A DNA stretch of 64,000 nt from Tenacibaculum gallaicum (lineage in GTDB: Bacteria; Bacteroidota; Bacteroidia; Flavobacteriales; Flavobacteriaceae). The notes beneath the pieces are model-generated. The model was not told the DNA's origin, ran no database searches, and worked only from the letters and a program-made list of their open reading frames with translations. Position 1 is the stretch's first letter. Every line of letters begins with the position of its first letter. Positions 25,065-33,309 of this stretch are shown here, piece after piece. The translations under genes were made by a program, and so were the position numbers. The DNA lies in the NCBI RefSeq assembly GCF_003387615.1, contig NZ_QUNS01000006.1:1-64000 (forward strand), in the 5' to 3' direction.

Positions 25065-27467
25065 TTAATAATTAATTTTTAGTTGAACTTTAAAGTTTCT
25101 TCCTAAGTCGTCAGCAAAATATCGTAATCTATTTAAATAATTTCGGTAAGATTTGTTTAAAATGTTATCCACATATAAGTTAATGTTAACTTTTGTTTTA
25201 TTGAGTTTAAAATCAAATCCTGAAGAAAAGTTTAATAAATGGTATGCTGCTGGAGGTGTGCTAATATCAACAAGTACATTTTGATTTAATGTAGGAATAA
25301 AGGCATTAAAATTATTATTAGGGTACTTGTTTTGTTTTGCGTTGTATTCGCTTTCGATAGAAGCATAAAAATTTTGCCAACTTTCTTTTTTAAAAGCTAG
25401 CGAAGTTACTGTTTTAAAAGGAGGGATGTCTATTAACGGTCTATCGTTAGATACATCGGTACCTCTTAAAAATGAACTTTTGTTTGTTAACACAAAATTA
25501 TTATTAATGTTGTATTGAGCGCTGGCATCAATACCAAATAACTGTGCGTTAACTTGTTTATAAGACCAAACAGAAAAAGTACCTCTGTTAGTAGTTTCTT
25601 GTCCGCTTGGTTCTATGTAAATAAAATCTTTAATATGATTGTAAAAAGCTTCTAAATTAAGATTTACCTTTTTATTAGTATACTTGTAAGAGGCTGATAA
25701 CCTATTAGAAGTTTCTGTTTTAATACGTAAATCTCCTAATTCTATTCTAGCAGCAGAGTGGTGCAATCCATCGCTAAATAGCTCTGATGGATTTGGCGCT
25801 CTGTTTGCTAAACCGTAATTAAACATAAAAGAATTATGATCATTTGCATTATAGGTAATACCTACAGAAGCTGATACATTATGATAAGTAAACGTTGGAT
25901 TTGTTAGTAGTTGTGAACCAGATACGTTTGGATCGATAACTATACTGCCAAAATCATTTTGATAATTTAAATTATCCCATCTAGATTGTTGATAGAATTT
26001 TTTAGCATCAATATGATTAAAATCATATCTAACACCTGTTGTTATATACAATTTATCAAACGTTAAATTAGAAATAGCATAGGCTCCAAAAGCATATTTA
26101 TCATAATCGGGTATTAATCGTCTAACTTTAGTTATTGGATCAGAAAAATTTGATTGATACAAACCATTTATACCAAATTTATAAATTTGGTCTGTATTTG
26201 AATCTAAATACAAATCAGATTTAAAACTATGAGTTTTTAGTTTTAAGTCTACTGCTTGTAAGTTTTTTCTATCACCAATTCGTTTATCAAATTCAAACCT
26301 ATGATTTACTTGATAATCATATTGTAATGATAGTTTACCAAAAGCTTTAAATCGTTTGTAAAATTTAGTTTTGAAAATTTGATGAGTTACTTCTTGTTTT
26401 GGATTATTAATAGTATAGCCAAAGTCATCAATAATAAGTGGTTGTTTACTATTAATTGCATTCAGCAAATCGGTAATATTACCAAAGTGAGAAGCACTTA
26501 ATATACCAACTTGATTATCTAAGTAACTATAAAACAAATCAAAACCTTTTTCAAACTTATGAAAACCTGTGTTAACAGTAAATGCTTTTGAATTAATAGC
26601 TGTATTGGTAAGTTTATAGTCTGCAGCATCAAAATCACCAGCTCTTTTATACGATGCTTGTCCGTTTACATACCAACCAGTTTCATAATTTTTATTTACG
26701 TTGGTTGCTACTGAGAATAAACGACCATTGGTTTGTTGTGATATAATAGTTTTACCAAACAAAGTATCTTTAAGAATATTGTTTTTTGGGTTAAGTATTA
26801 CCACACCACCAATAGCATCACCTCCGTATTGTAAAGCATTTGCTCCTTTAATTACAGAAATTGAGTTAGCAGCATTAATATCAATATTCGGAGCATGTTC
26901 TACACCCCACTCTTGATCTTGTAATCTAACATCGTTAAAAGACACCAAAACTCTACTACCATGTAACCCATTAATAACAGGTTTAACTATGCTATTACCT
27001 GTATTAATTGATGAGACTCCAGAAATATTTTTAAGGGCGTCTCCTAAAGTAGCGTCACTATTTTTTTCTAAAACACTTGATTTTAACACTGTTTCTTGTG
27101 CAGTTTTAGTTTTTAAGCCCGTAACACCTTTTATATTTACTTCATTTAGTTCTTCTTCATGATGTTCTAAATCAATAACTAAATAAGTGTTTTTAGTAAT
27201 GTTACGTTCAATAATTTGTGACTCACAAGCTACATGTGATACTTCAACTATAATTTTACCAGAACATACATTTTTAATTGTAAACTTTCCTTCAATGTTT
27301 GTAACAGCATATTTATTTTGATTTTTAATATATACCGTAGCTCCTATAATAGGAGACTTATCATGAAAGTCTTCAACTAAACCAGAAAATGTATATTCAC
27401 ATTTTTGACCATATGCTGTAGAAAAAAATACGAGCATTAGCATCAAAATGATACAATTTGATTTCAT
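25065..27467 (-). CDS. TonB-dependent receptor, probably for a metal or metal complex
   Basis: 800 residues. Signal peptide 1-20 (ends AYGQ), a carboxypeptidase-regulatory beta-sandwich (about 24-110, VEDFHDKSPIIGATVYIKN), then a plug domain (about 120-225: VLKSSVLEKNSDATLGDALK, then GLHGSRVLVSFNDVRLQDQEW and GGDAIGGVVILNP) and a 22-strand barrel to the C-terminal KVQLKINY. The plug motifs resemble ZnuD-like receptors (inference from recall). It sits between a small His/Cys-containing exported protein and a lipoprotein, on one strand with short gaps, which also suggests metal uptake. The real substrate could instead be a chelate. No iron-type Fur box was recognised. Confidence 0.88.
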   Translation of the reverse strand: MKSNCIILMLMLVFFSTAYGQKCEYTFSGLVEDFHDKSPIIGATVYIKNQNKYAVTNIEGKFTIKNVCSGKIIVEVSHVACESQIIERNITKNTYLVIDLEHHEEELNEVNIKGVTGLKTKTAQETVLKSSVLEKNSDATLGDALKNISGVSSINTGNSIVKPVINGLHGSRVLVSFNDVRLQDQEWGVEHAPNIDINAANSISVIKGANALQYGGDAIGGVVILNPKNNILKDTLFGKTIISQQTNGRLFSVATNVNKNYETGWYVNGQASYKRAGDFDAADYKLTNTAINSKAFTVNTGFHKFEKGFDLFYSYLDNQVGILSASHFGNITDLLNAINSKQPLIIDDFGYTINNPKQEVTHQIFKTKFYKRFKAFGKLSLQYDYQVNHRFEFDKRIGDRKNLQAVDLKLKTHSFKSDLYLDSNTDQIYKFGINGLYQSNFSDPITKVRRLIPDYDKYAFGAYAISNLTFDKLYITTGVRYDFNHIDAKKFYQQSRWDNLNYQNDFGSIVIDPNVSGSQLLTNPTFTYHNVSASVGITYNANDHNSFMFNYGLANRAPNPSELFSDGLHHSAARIELGDLRIKTETSNRLSASYKYTNKKVNLNLEAFYNHIKDFIYIEPSGQETTNRGTFSVWSYKQVNAQLFGIDASAQYNINNNFVLTNKSSFLRGTDVSNDRPLIDIPPFKTVTSLAFKKESWQNFYASIESEYNAKQNKYPNNNFNAFIPTLNQNVLVDISTPPAAYHLLNFSSGFDFKLNKTKVNINLYVDNILNKSYRNYLNRLRYFADDLGRNFKVQLKINY

Positions 27468-27513
27468 ATAAAGATTTTATATTATTTTTTTAAATTTTAA
27501 TTTTTTGTAAAAC

Positions 27514-27825
27514 TTAAAAAGGAGGTGCTCTAGAAGATCTTTTATCAGCATATATAAAAGAGATTAACTGAGGTTGAGTCTCATAATCTAATTTATAAAA
27601 GTGTTGCGGAATAACTGCAAAATTTTCAGCAGTACGATATGTAAATGTGTTAAATTGATAGTGAACTAAAGAACAATCAAGTTCTTGCGCATGGAAGTGA
27701 TGCTCATTTGTAGAAGAACAGACTGTATGCTCATGATTTTCAAATAAGTGTATCGTTAAAACTACAGTTGGTAATAGTAGAATTAATATACTTAGTAAAG
27801 CAATATGTTTTTTTAGTTGAATCAC
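27514..27825 (-). CDS. Small exported His/Cys-containing protein upstream of the TonB receptor
   Basis: 103 residues from the GTG at 27825 (a TTG at 27834 gives three more). One hydrophobic helix (signal or anchor) is followed by a short metal-ligand-rich segment: HLFENHEHTVC, then EHHFHAQELDC. The chain ends in RAPPF. The plan (signal, His/Cys cluster, aromatic middle, Pro-Pro end) is the same as that of the protein at 37760, which precedes the metal efflux cluster. This suggests a family of small metal-binding or metal-sensing exported proteins placed ahead of metal transporters. It is 46 bases upstream of the receptor gene. Start choice is uncertain. Confidence 0.65.
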   Translation of the reverse strand: MIQLKKHIALLSILILLLPTVVLTIHLFENHEHTVCSSTNEHHFHAQELDCSLVHYQFNTFTYRTAENFAVIPQHFYKLDYETQPQLISFIYADKRSSRAPPF

Positions 27826-27838
27826 AAGGAACAAAAGT

Positions 27839-27888
27839 ATAAAAAATAAAACCTAATAGAAATTAACTATTAGGTTTTATTTTTTTAT
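27839..27888 (-). terminator. Bidirectional-looking terminator after terC
   Basis: AATAAAACCTAATAG pairs with CTATTAGGTTTTATT around the short loop AAATTAA, with A/T runs on both flanks. It closes the purB-terC operon and separates it from the TonB receptor operon. Confidence 0.8.
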
Positions 27889-27903
27889 AGTCTTAATATT
27901 TTC

Positions 27904-28683
27904 TTAATGCTTTTTTGAATTCCCTCGCATTTTCATATTTAGCATTTCTACTACTAAAGAAAAAGTAATAGCAAAATATAAATAGGCTTTAGGGATACTC
28001 CCTATTTCTTCTCCAAAAAGAGTAGCATGAGATAGATGTGCTCCTTCTGCAATAAGCATGAATCCAATTAAGATTAAGAAAGACAATCCTAACATTTGAA
28101 TGGTTGGGTGCTTGCTTACAAATTTTCCTACTGGATTTGCAAATAACATCATAATAACCATAGATAATACAACAGAAGTAATCATAATAACCATAGCACC
28201 TTCAATACCATTAGTCATTCCTACAGCTGTTAAAATAGAGTCAAAAGAGAAAACAATGTTAATTAACGTAATTTGTATAATAGCTTGCGTTAATGTGTAT
28301 CCTTTTTTAGGCTTACCATCATTTTCATCTTCAGCATACCCTTCAACTTTATGGTGAATTTCTTTAGTACTTTTATATAGAAGGAATATTCCACCGGCAA
28401 ATAAAATTAATGCCTGCCCAGTAACTCCAGCTTTGAACCAAGATAAATCAATGTTAAAAAAAGGAGAGTTCATAGCAATAAGCAATGAAATACCAAATAG
28501 CAGCAAAATACGAAGTACCATGGCTAAGAACAGCCCAATATTAGTTGCTTTTTTTTGTTGATTTTCAGGTAGCTTATTTGCAGCTATTGAGATAAAAATA
28601 ATGTTATCAATACCTAATATAATTTCTAAAAAAGTTAAGGTTACTAAAGCACCCCACGTATCAGGTTGTAAGAAAATTTCCAT
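27904..28683 (-). CDS. TerC-family integral membrane protein
   Basis: 259 residues with about seven to eight transmembrane helices. Family features: FLEIILGIDNIIFISI near residues 19-34, with the conserved acidic-Asn pair (GIDN) in the membrane, and a second inverted copy VFSFDSILTAVGMT (FSFDS) near residues 144-157. TerC/Alx proteins export Mn2+ or are linked to metal metalation of secreted proteins and to tellurite resistance. It is the last gene of the purB-adk-lipoprotein-terC unit (3-base gap upstream) and is followed by a strong terminator. Substrate is inferred from family only. Confidence 0.9.
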   Translation of the reverse strand: MEIFLQPDTWGALVTLTFLEIILGIDNIIFISIAANKLPENQQKKATNIGLFLAMVLRILLLFGISLLIAMNSPFFNIDLSWFKAGVTGQALILFAGGIFLLYKSTKEIHHKVEGYAEDENDGKPKKGYTLTQAIIQITLINIVFSFDSILTAVGMTNGIEGAMVIMITSVVLSMVIMMLFANPVGKFVSKHPTIQMLGLSFLILIGFMLIAEGAHLSHATLFGEEIGSIPKAYLYFAITFSLVVEMLNMKMRGNSKKH

Positions 28684-28686
28684 AGT

Positions 28687-29127
28687 TTATTGTACTTTAT
28701 ATACAGTTCCTTTTTGTTTAAAGTTAGAATAGCCAATTTTTGCGGTAAAACTATAAGAGCTATCAGTAACTTTAGTTATTTGAACAAATATTGGATCTTT
28801 ATCTAAATCAGTTTTAGGATTTTTCATTCGCAGAGTATATGCGAAATTATTTTTCCATTTGATGTAGAGTGTATCTATATGCTTTATTTCTTTTTCAGTA
28901 ACTAAGCTGTCAGTAGAAATACTTACTTTTTTAGTATACTCTTCTATTTGTAAGCTATCTTTTCTTACAATAGTTGTTTTTCCGTAGTTATCACCAGCAG
29001 GAATTTCAAATGTTCCGTGAACGAAACGTGTTGGGTCTCCTTTTTTCTCAGTATTACAAGATGTTATAATTAACATGCAAAAAAAGAAAAAGACTTTAGA
29101 TAGAAATAAAAAGTTAGCTTTTTTCAC
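28687..29127 (-). CDS. Small lipoprotein of unknown function
   Basis: 146 residues from a GTG start that overlaps the end of the upstream kinase gene by 14 bases. The hydrophobic signal ends at the lipobox MLIITSCNT. The mature part is a compact beta-rich domain (GTFEIPAGDNYGKTTIVRKD, then YTLRMKNP and YKVQ at the end). I do not recognise a functional family. In related genomes similar small lipoproteins are encoded beside terC, and some are mislabelled as topoisomerase IV. Coupled expression with the kinase and terC is likely. Confidence 0.75.
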   Translation of the reverse strand: MKKANFLFLSKVFFFFCMLIITSCNTEKKGDPTRFVHGTFEIPAGDNYGKTTIVRKDSLQIEEYTKKVSISTDSLVTEKEIKHIDTLYIKWKNNFAYTLRMKNPKTDLDKDPIFVQITKVTDSSYSFTAKIGYSNFKQKGTVYKVQ

Positions 29128-29701
29128 TTTCTAGATTATTTAGTTTTTGATAAATTATTTCGTAAATTTCTTCTACAGATTGATTTCCATCTACCTCAAT
29201 AGTTGTTACTCCTTGTTCTTTGATGAAATTAATAGCCTGTTTAGTAAGATTAACAAATTCATCAATCCTAGTTAAAACTGTGTTTTGGTTTTCATCATCT
29301 TTTCTGTTTTCTTCAATTGCCCTTATTTTAGCTCTTTCTAACAAAACATCTTTAGGAACTTTTAAATGGATAATTAAATCTATAGCATTCTGATCTTTTT
29401 CTAGAAAATTGATTAAATGCTTTGCTTGTTTAATGTTTCTAGGATAGCCATCAAAAAGAAAATTGTTTTTATCATTTTGATTGGTATAAAATTTCTCTAC
29501 TATTTCCATAACTAAATCGTCTGGAGCAAGTAGACCTTTACTACTGTATTCTTCAGCTTCTAAGCCTAAAACACTTTTTTTAGCTTTTTCTTTTCTTAAC
29601 ACATCTCCAGTAGAAAGATGTGTTAAGTTAAAATCATTTATTATTTTTTTTGATTGGGTTCCTTTACCAGCCAATGGAGGCCCAAAAATTATAATGTTCA
29701 T
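29114..29701 (-). CDS. Adenylate kinase-like nucleoside monophosphate kinase
   Basis: 195 residues. The fold markers of the adenylate kinase family are present: P-loop GPPLAGKGTQ (7-16), HLSTGDVLR for the nucleotide monophosphate site, LFDGYPRNIKQAKHL (normally DGFPR), and a short LID region without zinc cysteines. In the P-loop the usual GxPGAGKGT glycine is replaced by leucine (PLAGKG). It follows purB by 3 bases, and purB supplies AMP, so a role in AMP phosphorylation fits. Because Flavobacteriaceae generally carry a canonical adk elsewhere, this may be a second, specialised enzyme. Substrate not certain. Confidence 0.82.
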   Translation of the reverse strand: MNIIIFGPPLAGKGTQSKKIINDFNLTHLSTGDVLRKEKAKKSVLGLEAEEYSSKGLLAPDDLVMEIVEKFYTNQNDKNNFLFDGYPRNIKQAKHLINFLEKDQNAIDLIIHLKVPKDVLLERAKIRAIEENRKDDENQNTVLTRIDEFVNLTKQAINFIKEQGVTTIEVDGNQSVEEIYEIIYQKLNNLESEKS

Positions 29702-29704
29702 GGA

Positions 29705-31048
29705 TTATATACCTGTGTAATTAGATGGTGTAATTTGTTTTAATTCATTTTTAATCGCCTCAGAAACCTCTAAAGTATCAATAAAATTAGCGATAGAATC
29801 TTTGTTGATTTTTTCGTTCGTACGAGTTAATCCTTTTAAAGCTTCATATGGATTTGGATACGCTTCACGACGTAAAATAGTTTGAATAGCCTCAGCAACT
29901 ACCGCCCAGTTATTTTCTAAATCTTCAGCAAACTTAGCTTCGTTTAATAATAACTTGTTTAATCCTTTTAAGGTAGAAGCAAAACCAATTAACGTATGTC
30001 CAAAAGGAACACCAACGTTACGTAATACCGTACTATCCGTTAAATCACGTTGTAATCTTGAAAGCGGTAACTTAGCAGATAAATGCTCAAAAATAGCATT
30101 GGCAATACCTAAGTTTCCTTCAGAGTTTTCAAAATCAATAGGATTTACCTTGTGGGGCATTGCAGATGAACCAACTTCACCTTTCTTGATTTTTTGTTTA
30201 AAGTAGTCGTTAGAAACATACGTCCAAACATCACGATCTAAATCAATTAAAATCGTATTTACACGCTTTAATCCGTCGTATAAAGCTGCCATATGGTCGT
30301 AGTGCTCAATCTGCGTAGTAGGGAAGGAGTGGTGTAATCCTAAAACCTCCTCAACGAAATGAGTTCCGAAGTTTTTCCAATCGATATCTGGATATGCTAC
30401 TTTGTGTGCATTGTAATTACCCGTAGCCCCACCAAACTTTGCTGCGTGTGGTGTATGTTGTATGTGAATAACTTGATTGTTAATACGCTCTACAAATACA
30501 AAAAACTCTTTTCCTAAACGAGAAGGAGAGGCTGGTTGCCCGTGAGTTCTTGCTAACATAGGTACGTTTTCCCACTCTTCAGATAAATCAGCTAATTTGC
30601 AAACTAAGGTATCTAAAGTAGGGTAGTATACTTCTTCCATCGCATCTTTAATAGATAATGGAATAGCAGTATTGTTAATATCTTGAGACGTTAATCCGAA
30701 GTGGATAAACTCCTTATACTTATTCAAGTTTAGCTTGTCAAACTTTTCTTTAATAAAGTACTCAACAGCTTTTACATCGTGATTGGTAACGCTTTCAATT
30801 TCTTTGATTTTTAAAGCATCTTCAGCAGAAAAGTCTTCATAAATTTTACGTAAATCAGTGTATAAATCTTTGTTGAAATCGGCTAACTGAGGTAATGGAA
30901 TTTCACATAAAGCAATGAAATATTCAATTTCTACCTTTACACGATATTTTATTAAAGCTTCTTCTGAAAAATAGTTCGCTAAGCTTGCTACTTTGTTACG
31001 GTATCTACCATCAATAGGAGAGATGGCGTTTAATTCTGTTAAGTTCAT
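29705..31048 (-). CDS. purB: Adenylosuccinate lyase
   Basis: 447 residues from the ATG at 31048; the frame stays open nine codons further but a predicted -7 box at 31073-31080 makes the longer form unlikely. Family markers: opening LNAISPIDGRYRNKV, HDVKAVEYFIKEK, HFGLTSQDINNTA, ARTHGQPASPSRLGKE with the catalytic His, and the mobile signature loop GSSAMPHKVNPIDFENSEGN. The enzyme releases fumarate from adenylosuccinate and from SAICAR in purine synthesis. It is the long (E. coli-like) type. First gene of an operon with the adenylate kinase-like gene. Confidence 0.95.
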   Translation of the reverse strand: MNLTELNAISPIDGRYRNKVASLANYFSEEALIKYRVKVEIEYFIALCEIPLPQLADFNKDLYTDLRKIYEDFSAEDALKIKEIESVTNHDVKAVEYFIKEKFDKLNLNKYKEFIHFGLTSQDINNTAIPLSIKDAMEEVYYPTLDTLVCKLADLSEEWENVPMLARTHGQPASPSRLGKEFFVFVERINNQVIHIQHTPHAAKFGGATGNYNAHKVAYPDIDWKNFGTHFVEEVLGLHHSFPTTQIEHYDHMAALYDGLKRVNTILIDLDRDVWTYVSNDYFKQKIKKGEVGSSAMPHKVNPIDFENSEGNLGIANAIFEHLSAKLPLSRLQRDLTDSTVLRNVGVPFGHTLIGFASTLKGLNKLLLNEAKFAEDLENNWAVVAEAIQTILRREAYPNPYEALKGLTRTNEKINKDSIANFIDTLEVSEAIKNELKQITPSNYTGI

Positions 31049-31072
31049 GTTTTGTTGTTGTGTTGAAAGGCA

Positions 31073-31080
31073 CAAAAATA
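31073..31080 (-). promoter_or_regulatory. Predicted -7 box for purB
   Basis: Minus-strand TATTTTTG (TAnnTTTG), 25 bases upstream of the chosen purB ATG. It supports the start at 31048. Confidence 0.55.
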
Positions 31081-31127
31081 GAAAATACTTCCCTTTTTTT
31101 AGAGATAAACTACAGGAATTTTAGTAC

Positions 31128-31234
31128 TTAAAGTTGAATTTCTTTTATTGCTCGGGCTTTAAAACTTTCGTAATCAAATTTATTGTCTTCCATATCCATA
31201 AATCTATTAATTTTTATGATTTATGACACACTTT
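31128..31234 (-). mobile_element. Remnant of the left end of an IS256-like insertion sequence
   Basis: On the minus strand a 23-codon ORF (31199-31128) begins MDMEDNKFDYESFKARAIKE and stops after IQL. It resembles the N terminus of Bacteroidota IS256-family transposases (pattern KxFDxExFKxxAI, from recall). Upstream of it is a 38-base leader ending in AAAGTGTGTCATAAATCAT-type sequence (plus strand 31197-31234). The leader is repeated with few changes at 33523-33559, as expected of the same IS end. The rest of the transposase is gone. Confidence 0.55.
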
Positions 31235-31250
31235 GTTGAATACTCCCCAT

Positions 31251-31432
31251 CAGCGCGTCACGCTGAGCTTTCCTCAAAGCAACGAAACCGTCAGCGCATT
31301 ACGCTGAGCTTTCCTCAACACAACGAAACCTTCAGCGCGTCACGCTGGTCTTTTCTCAACGCAACGAAACTATCAGCGAGTTTCGCTGGTCTTTCCTCAA
31401 CGCAACGAAACTATCAGCGACCCATGCCGTGA
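31251..31432 (+). repeat. 41-bp tandem repeat with a hairpin in each unit
   Basis: CAGCG starts units at 31251, 31292, 31333, 31374 and (partial) 31415, exactly 41 bases apart. Each unit has a palindrome such as CAGCGCGTCACGCTG, then a conserved TTTCCTCAACGCAACGAAAC-like part. The palindrome varies while pairing is kept (unit 4: CAGCGAGTTTCGCTG). The segment is far richer in G+C than its surroundings. The 31433-31576 remainder is spacer with a short imperfect repeat and no gene. Confidence 0.9.
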
Positions 31433-31576
31433 TGTTAACGGAGCATGCCACAATATTAGCGAGCTTTCACTAAGCTTTTCTCACAGATATGTTAATACAA
31501 TAAAACGTGTAGAGAACTTTATGAATGAATTGTTGCTATGGGGGTAGCCTATGTTGTAAAACGTTTACTGTTAATG

Positions 31577-32227
31577 TTAGATAAATATTATGAGTAAAAT
31601 TATAATTAAAGGAGTTAGTATAATCATAGATAAATACCAGGCGTAAATATTCAACTGTAAATCACGCTTTATTTTGTTTATTTCTTCTTTATTTTCAAAT
31701 TCTTCTCCGAAATAATCTAAATTTTTTATTCTAAATGTATCATAATCGATATCATCGTGGTTATCATATTTATTTAATATCATCTGGTACTTATCGTTTA
31801 TTTCAGAGCAAAATTCAGCTATTTCTGATTCACTTTTCTCACCTTCTAAGGTTTTAAAAGTTCTTAATCTATTATAAATTTCGCCTAATTCAAGTCCACA
31901 ACTATGAAAATTGTAAGCTTTTAGTTTGTAATTCTGATTATTCTCGTGCATACTTACAACAAGTAAAAGTATAGATAGAGCAGTAACTAAGTAATTGATA
32001 ATATTATTATCAGAATTTTGATTTATATTGTAAACAGAGAATAAACTGGCAATAATTAAATAAGCTGATATAATTGATATACTGATATTAGATAACTTTG
32101 ATTTTTTCTTGAACCTACTATCTGCATTGAATCTTGTTCCTTTTGTACACCATATTTTATGATTTAATTCTTCAAGAAAAGTTTTATCTAGATATTCTTT
32201 AGATTTTTTTCTTTTTTTTTCAGACAT
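31577..32227 (-). CDS. SLATT-type membrane protein (predicted pore-forming defence effector), orphan
   Basis: 216 residues. An N-terminal basic region holds LNHKIWCTKGTRFNADSRFK, then two adjacent transmembrane helices (about 46-68 and 76-93), a long soluble helical part (94-190), and a third hydrophobic helix at the C terminus (194-216). The opening and the two-helix layout match SLATT family 5. SLATT proteins are predicted to form membrane pores in nucleotide-signal or reverse-transcriptase-linked defence systems. No nucleotide cyclase, SLOG protein or reverse transcriptase is encoded alongside; the only same-strand neighbour is the unknown 299-residue protein. Family call is by recall; function is inference. 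Confidence 0.7.
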   Translation of the reverse strand: MSEKKRKKSKEYLDKTFLEELNHKIWCTKGTRFNADSRFKKKSKLSNISISIISAYLIIASLFSVYNINQNSDNNIINYLVTALSILLLVVSMHENNQNYKLKAYNFHSCGLELGEIYNRLRTFKTLEGEKSESEIAEFCSEINDKYQMILNKYDNHDDIDYDTFRIKNLDYFGEEFENKEEINKIKRDLQLNIYAWYLSMIILTPLIIILLIIFI

Positions 32228-32256
32228 TATTTTTTCTAAATTTTATTTTAATGTTT

Positions 32257-32386
32257 TACAACGGTCTCGTATAAAAGTAGTAGTAGATTTTTTAAACACT
32301 AACTTTTCGGTTAAACACAGAGCTTTTTATGTTTACTTACTTTCGTTTTAGCGATTAAACTGCCATTATTTTTATACGGTGTTGTA
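32257..32386. repeat. Long imperfect inverted repeat between the two island genes (cassette-boundary-like)
   Basis: TACAACGGTCTCGTATAA (32257-32274) is matched in inverse by TTATACGGTGTTGTA (32372-32386), enclosing about 97 bases with further weak internal pairing (including CTTTCGTTTTAGCGATTAAA). Size and shape recall attC sites of integrons, but the end boxes do not fit the canonical GTTRRRY. It occupies most of the gap downstream of the unknown gene and upstream of the SLATT gene. Confidence 0.5.
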
Positions 32387-32391
32387 GGTAG

Positions 32392-33291
32392 TTATTTTAA
32401 TAGATTTTTAATTTCTCTTTCCCACATATTTCTATGAATAAACCTGTTTGTGTGTAAATCTCCGTCTAAAATTTCTTTTTTCGAAAGTTTAGATAGTTCT
32501 TCCCAATTATTTCCGAAAACATAAGTTGCATTCCCGAAATGTACACTTTCTAAAAGGTAAATGTTTTTATCAGGAAATCCAAAAATCATATAACCATGAA
32601 ATCCAGCATTCCCAATGGCTATGAAGTCAGGTGAATATTGATTTATTAGACTTGTTCTTCTTTCAATTTTCTCTTTTTTCTCTTTTGAATAGTTATACTT
32701 AGAAATGACTTCTCCAACTTTATCTTTCAATTCACTCCAAGGATATTTTCCTTGTGGTAATATATTCCAATTTAGTCTTTTAATATTTTTGAAAGATGGA
32801 GTAAGGTCATCTTTTAAAACCTCACATTCTCCAAATAATTCTAAAAATAAATTGATGATATGTTTGGTTTGAAACTCATTCGAGTTGTTATTCTTTAATT
32901 TTGGTGAAACAATTATTTTCTCTCCATTATTTTCAATAATAGTTAATTCAATACTTGGTGCTGGAATAGGTTTTCTTTGATATCGTTCATAAGGAACATC
33001 TACAAAATGAGTATAACCGTGCCAATCAGTCATTTCCACTTCTCTATAAACTGTTTCTTTTGGCAAGTCAGTTAGTTTTTCAAAACTTCCATTTGCATTA
33101 AAGTCAGAAACTTTTCCTAAAGATGAAGGAAGAACTTGTTCTCCAACATTTAATGAGGTTGAAAATCCTGATTCTATCAATTTTGTTAAATCAATTTCGG
33201 AACTTTTAATTCCTATGTAAAACTCTTTGTTTGAAAGAATTCCAATTAAGTATCTTTTTGGAGTTCTTATTCTTTTTCCTTTAATTTTCAT
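32392..33291 (-). CDS. Unknown conserved protein of the accessory island
   Basis: 299 residues, soluble, no signal peptide or membrane helix. Notable segments: basic start MKIKGKRIRTPKRYLIGIL, FYIGIKSSEIDL, the block EMTDWHGYTHFVDVPYERYQ near 87-106, GECEVLKDDL, a charged helix EKKEKIERR, then FIAIGNAGFHGYMIFGFPDK and LESVHFGNATYVFG near the end. I recall similar proteins of about 300 residues scattered in many bacteria without known function. The gene is framed by two long imperfect inverted repeats and lies on the same strand as the SLATT gene, so the two may form one unit or two separate cassettes. No function is assigned. Confidence 0.75.
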   Translation of the reverse strand: MKIKGKRIRTPKRYLIGILSNKEFYIGIKSSEIDLTKLIESGFSTSLNVGEQVLPSSLGKVSDFNANGSFEKLTDLPKETVYREVEMTDWHGYTHFVDVPYERYQRKPIPAPSIELTIIENNGEKIIVSPKLKNNNSNEFQTKHIINLFLELFGECEVLKDDLTPSFKNIKRLNWNILPQGKYPWSELKDKVGEVISKYNYSKEKKEKIERRTSLINQYSPDFIAIGNAGFHGYMIFGFPDKNIYLLESVHFGNATYVFGNNWEELSKLSKKEILDGDLHTNRFIHRNMWEREIKNLLK

Positions 33292-33309
33292 CTTTTCGTT
33301 TTTTTTAAT

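Noticed and set aside
31049..31075. N-terminal extension of PurB to 31075
   Set aside because: It would overlap the predicted -7 box, and the family's N terminus begins at the internal Met (MNLTELNAISPIDGRY).
31223..31432. 70-codon plus-strand ORF covering the 41-bp repeats
   Set aside because: Its amino acid pattern only mirrors the DNA repeat (41 is not a multiple of 3, so units are read in different frames). No start context or family resemblance was seen.
31251..31432. The 41-bp array as a CRISPR
   Set aside because: Units follow each other directly with no unique spacers, and no cas gene is near.
32257..32386. Canonical integron attC site
   Set aside because: The terminal boxes do not fit RYYYAAC/GTTRRRY and no integrase is present; reported only as attC-like.
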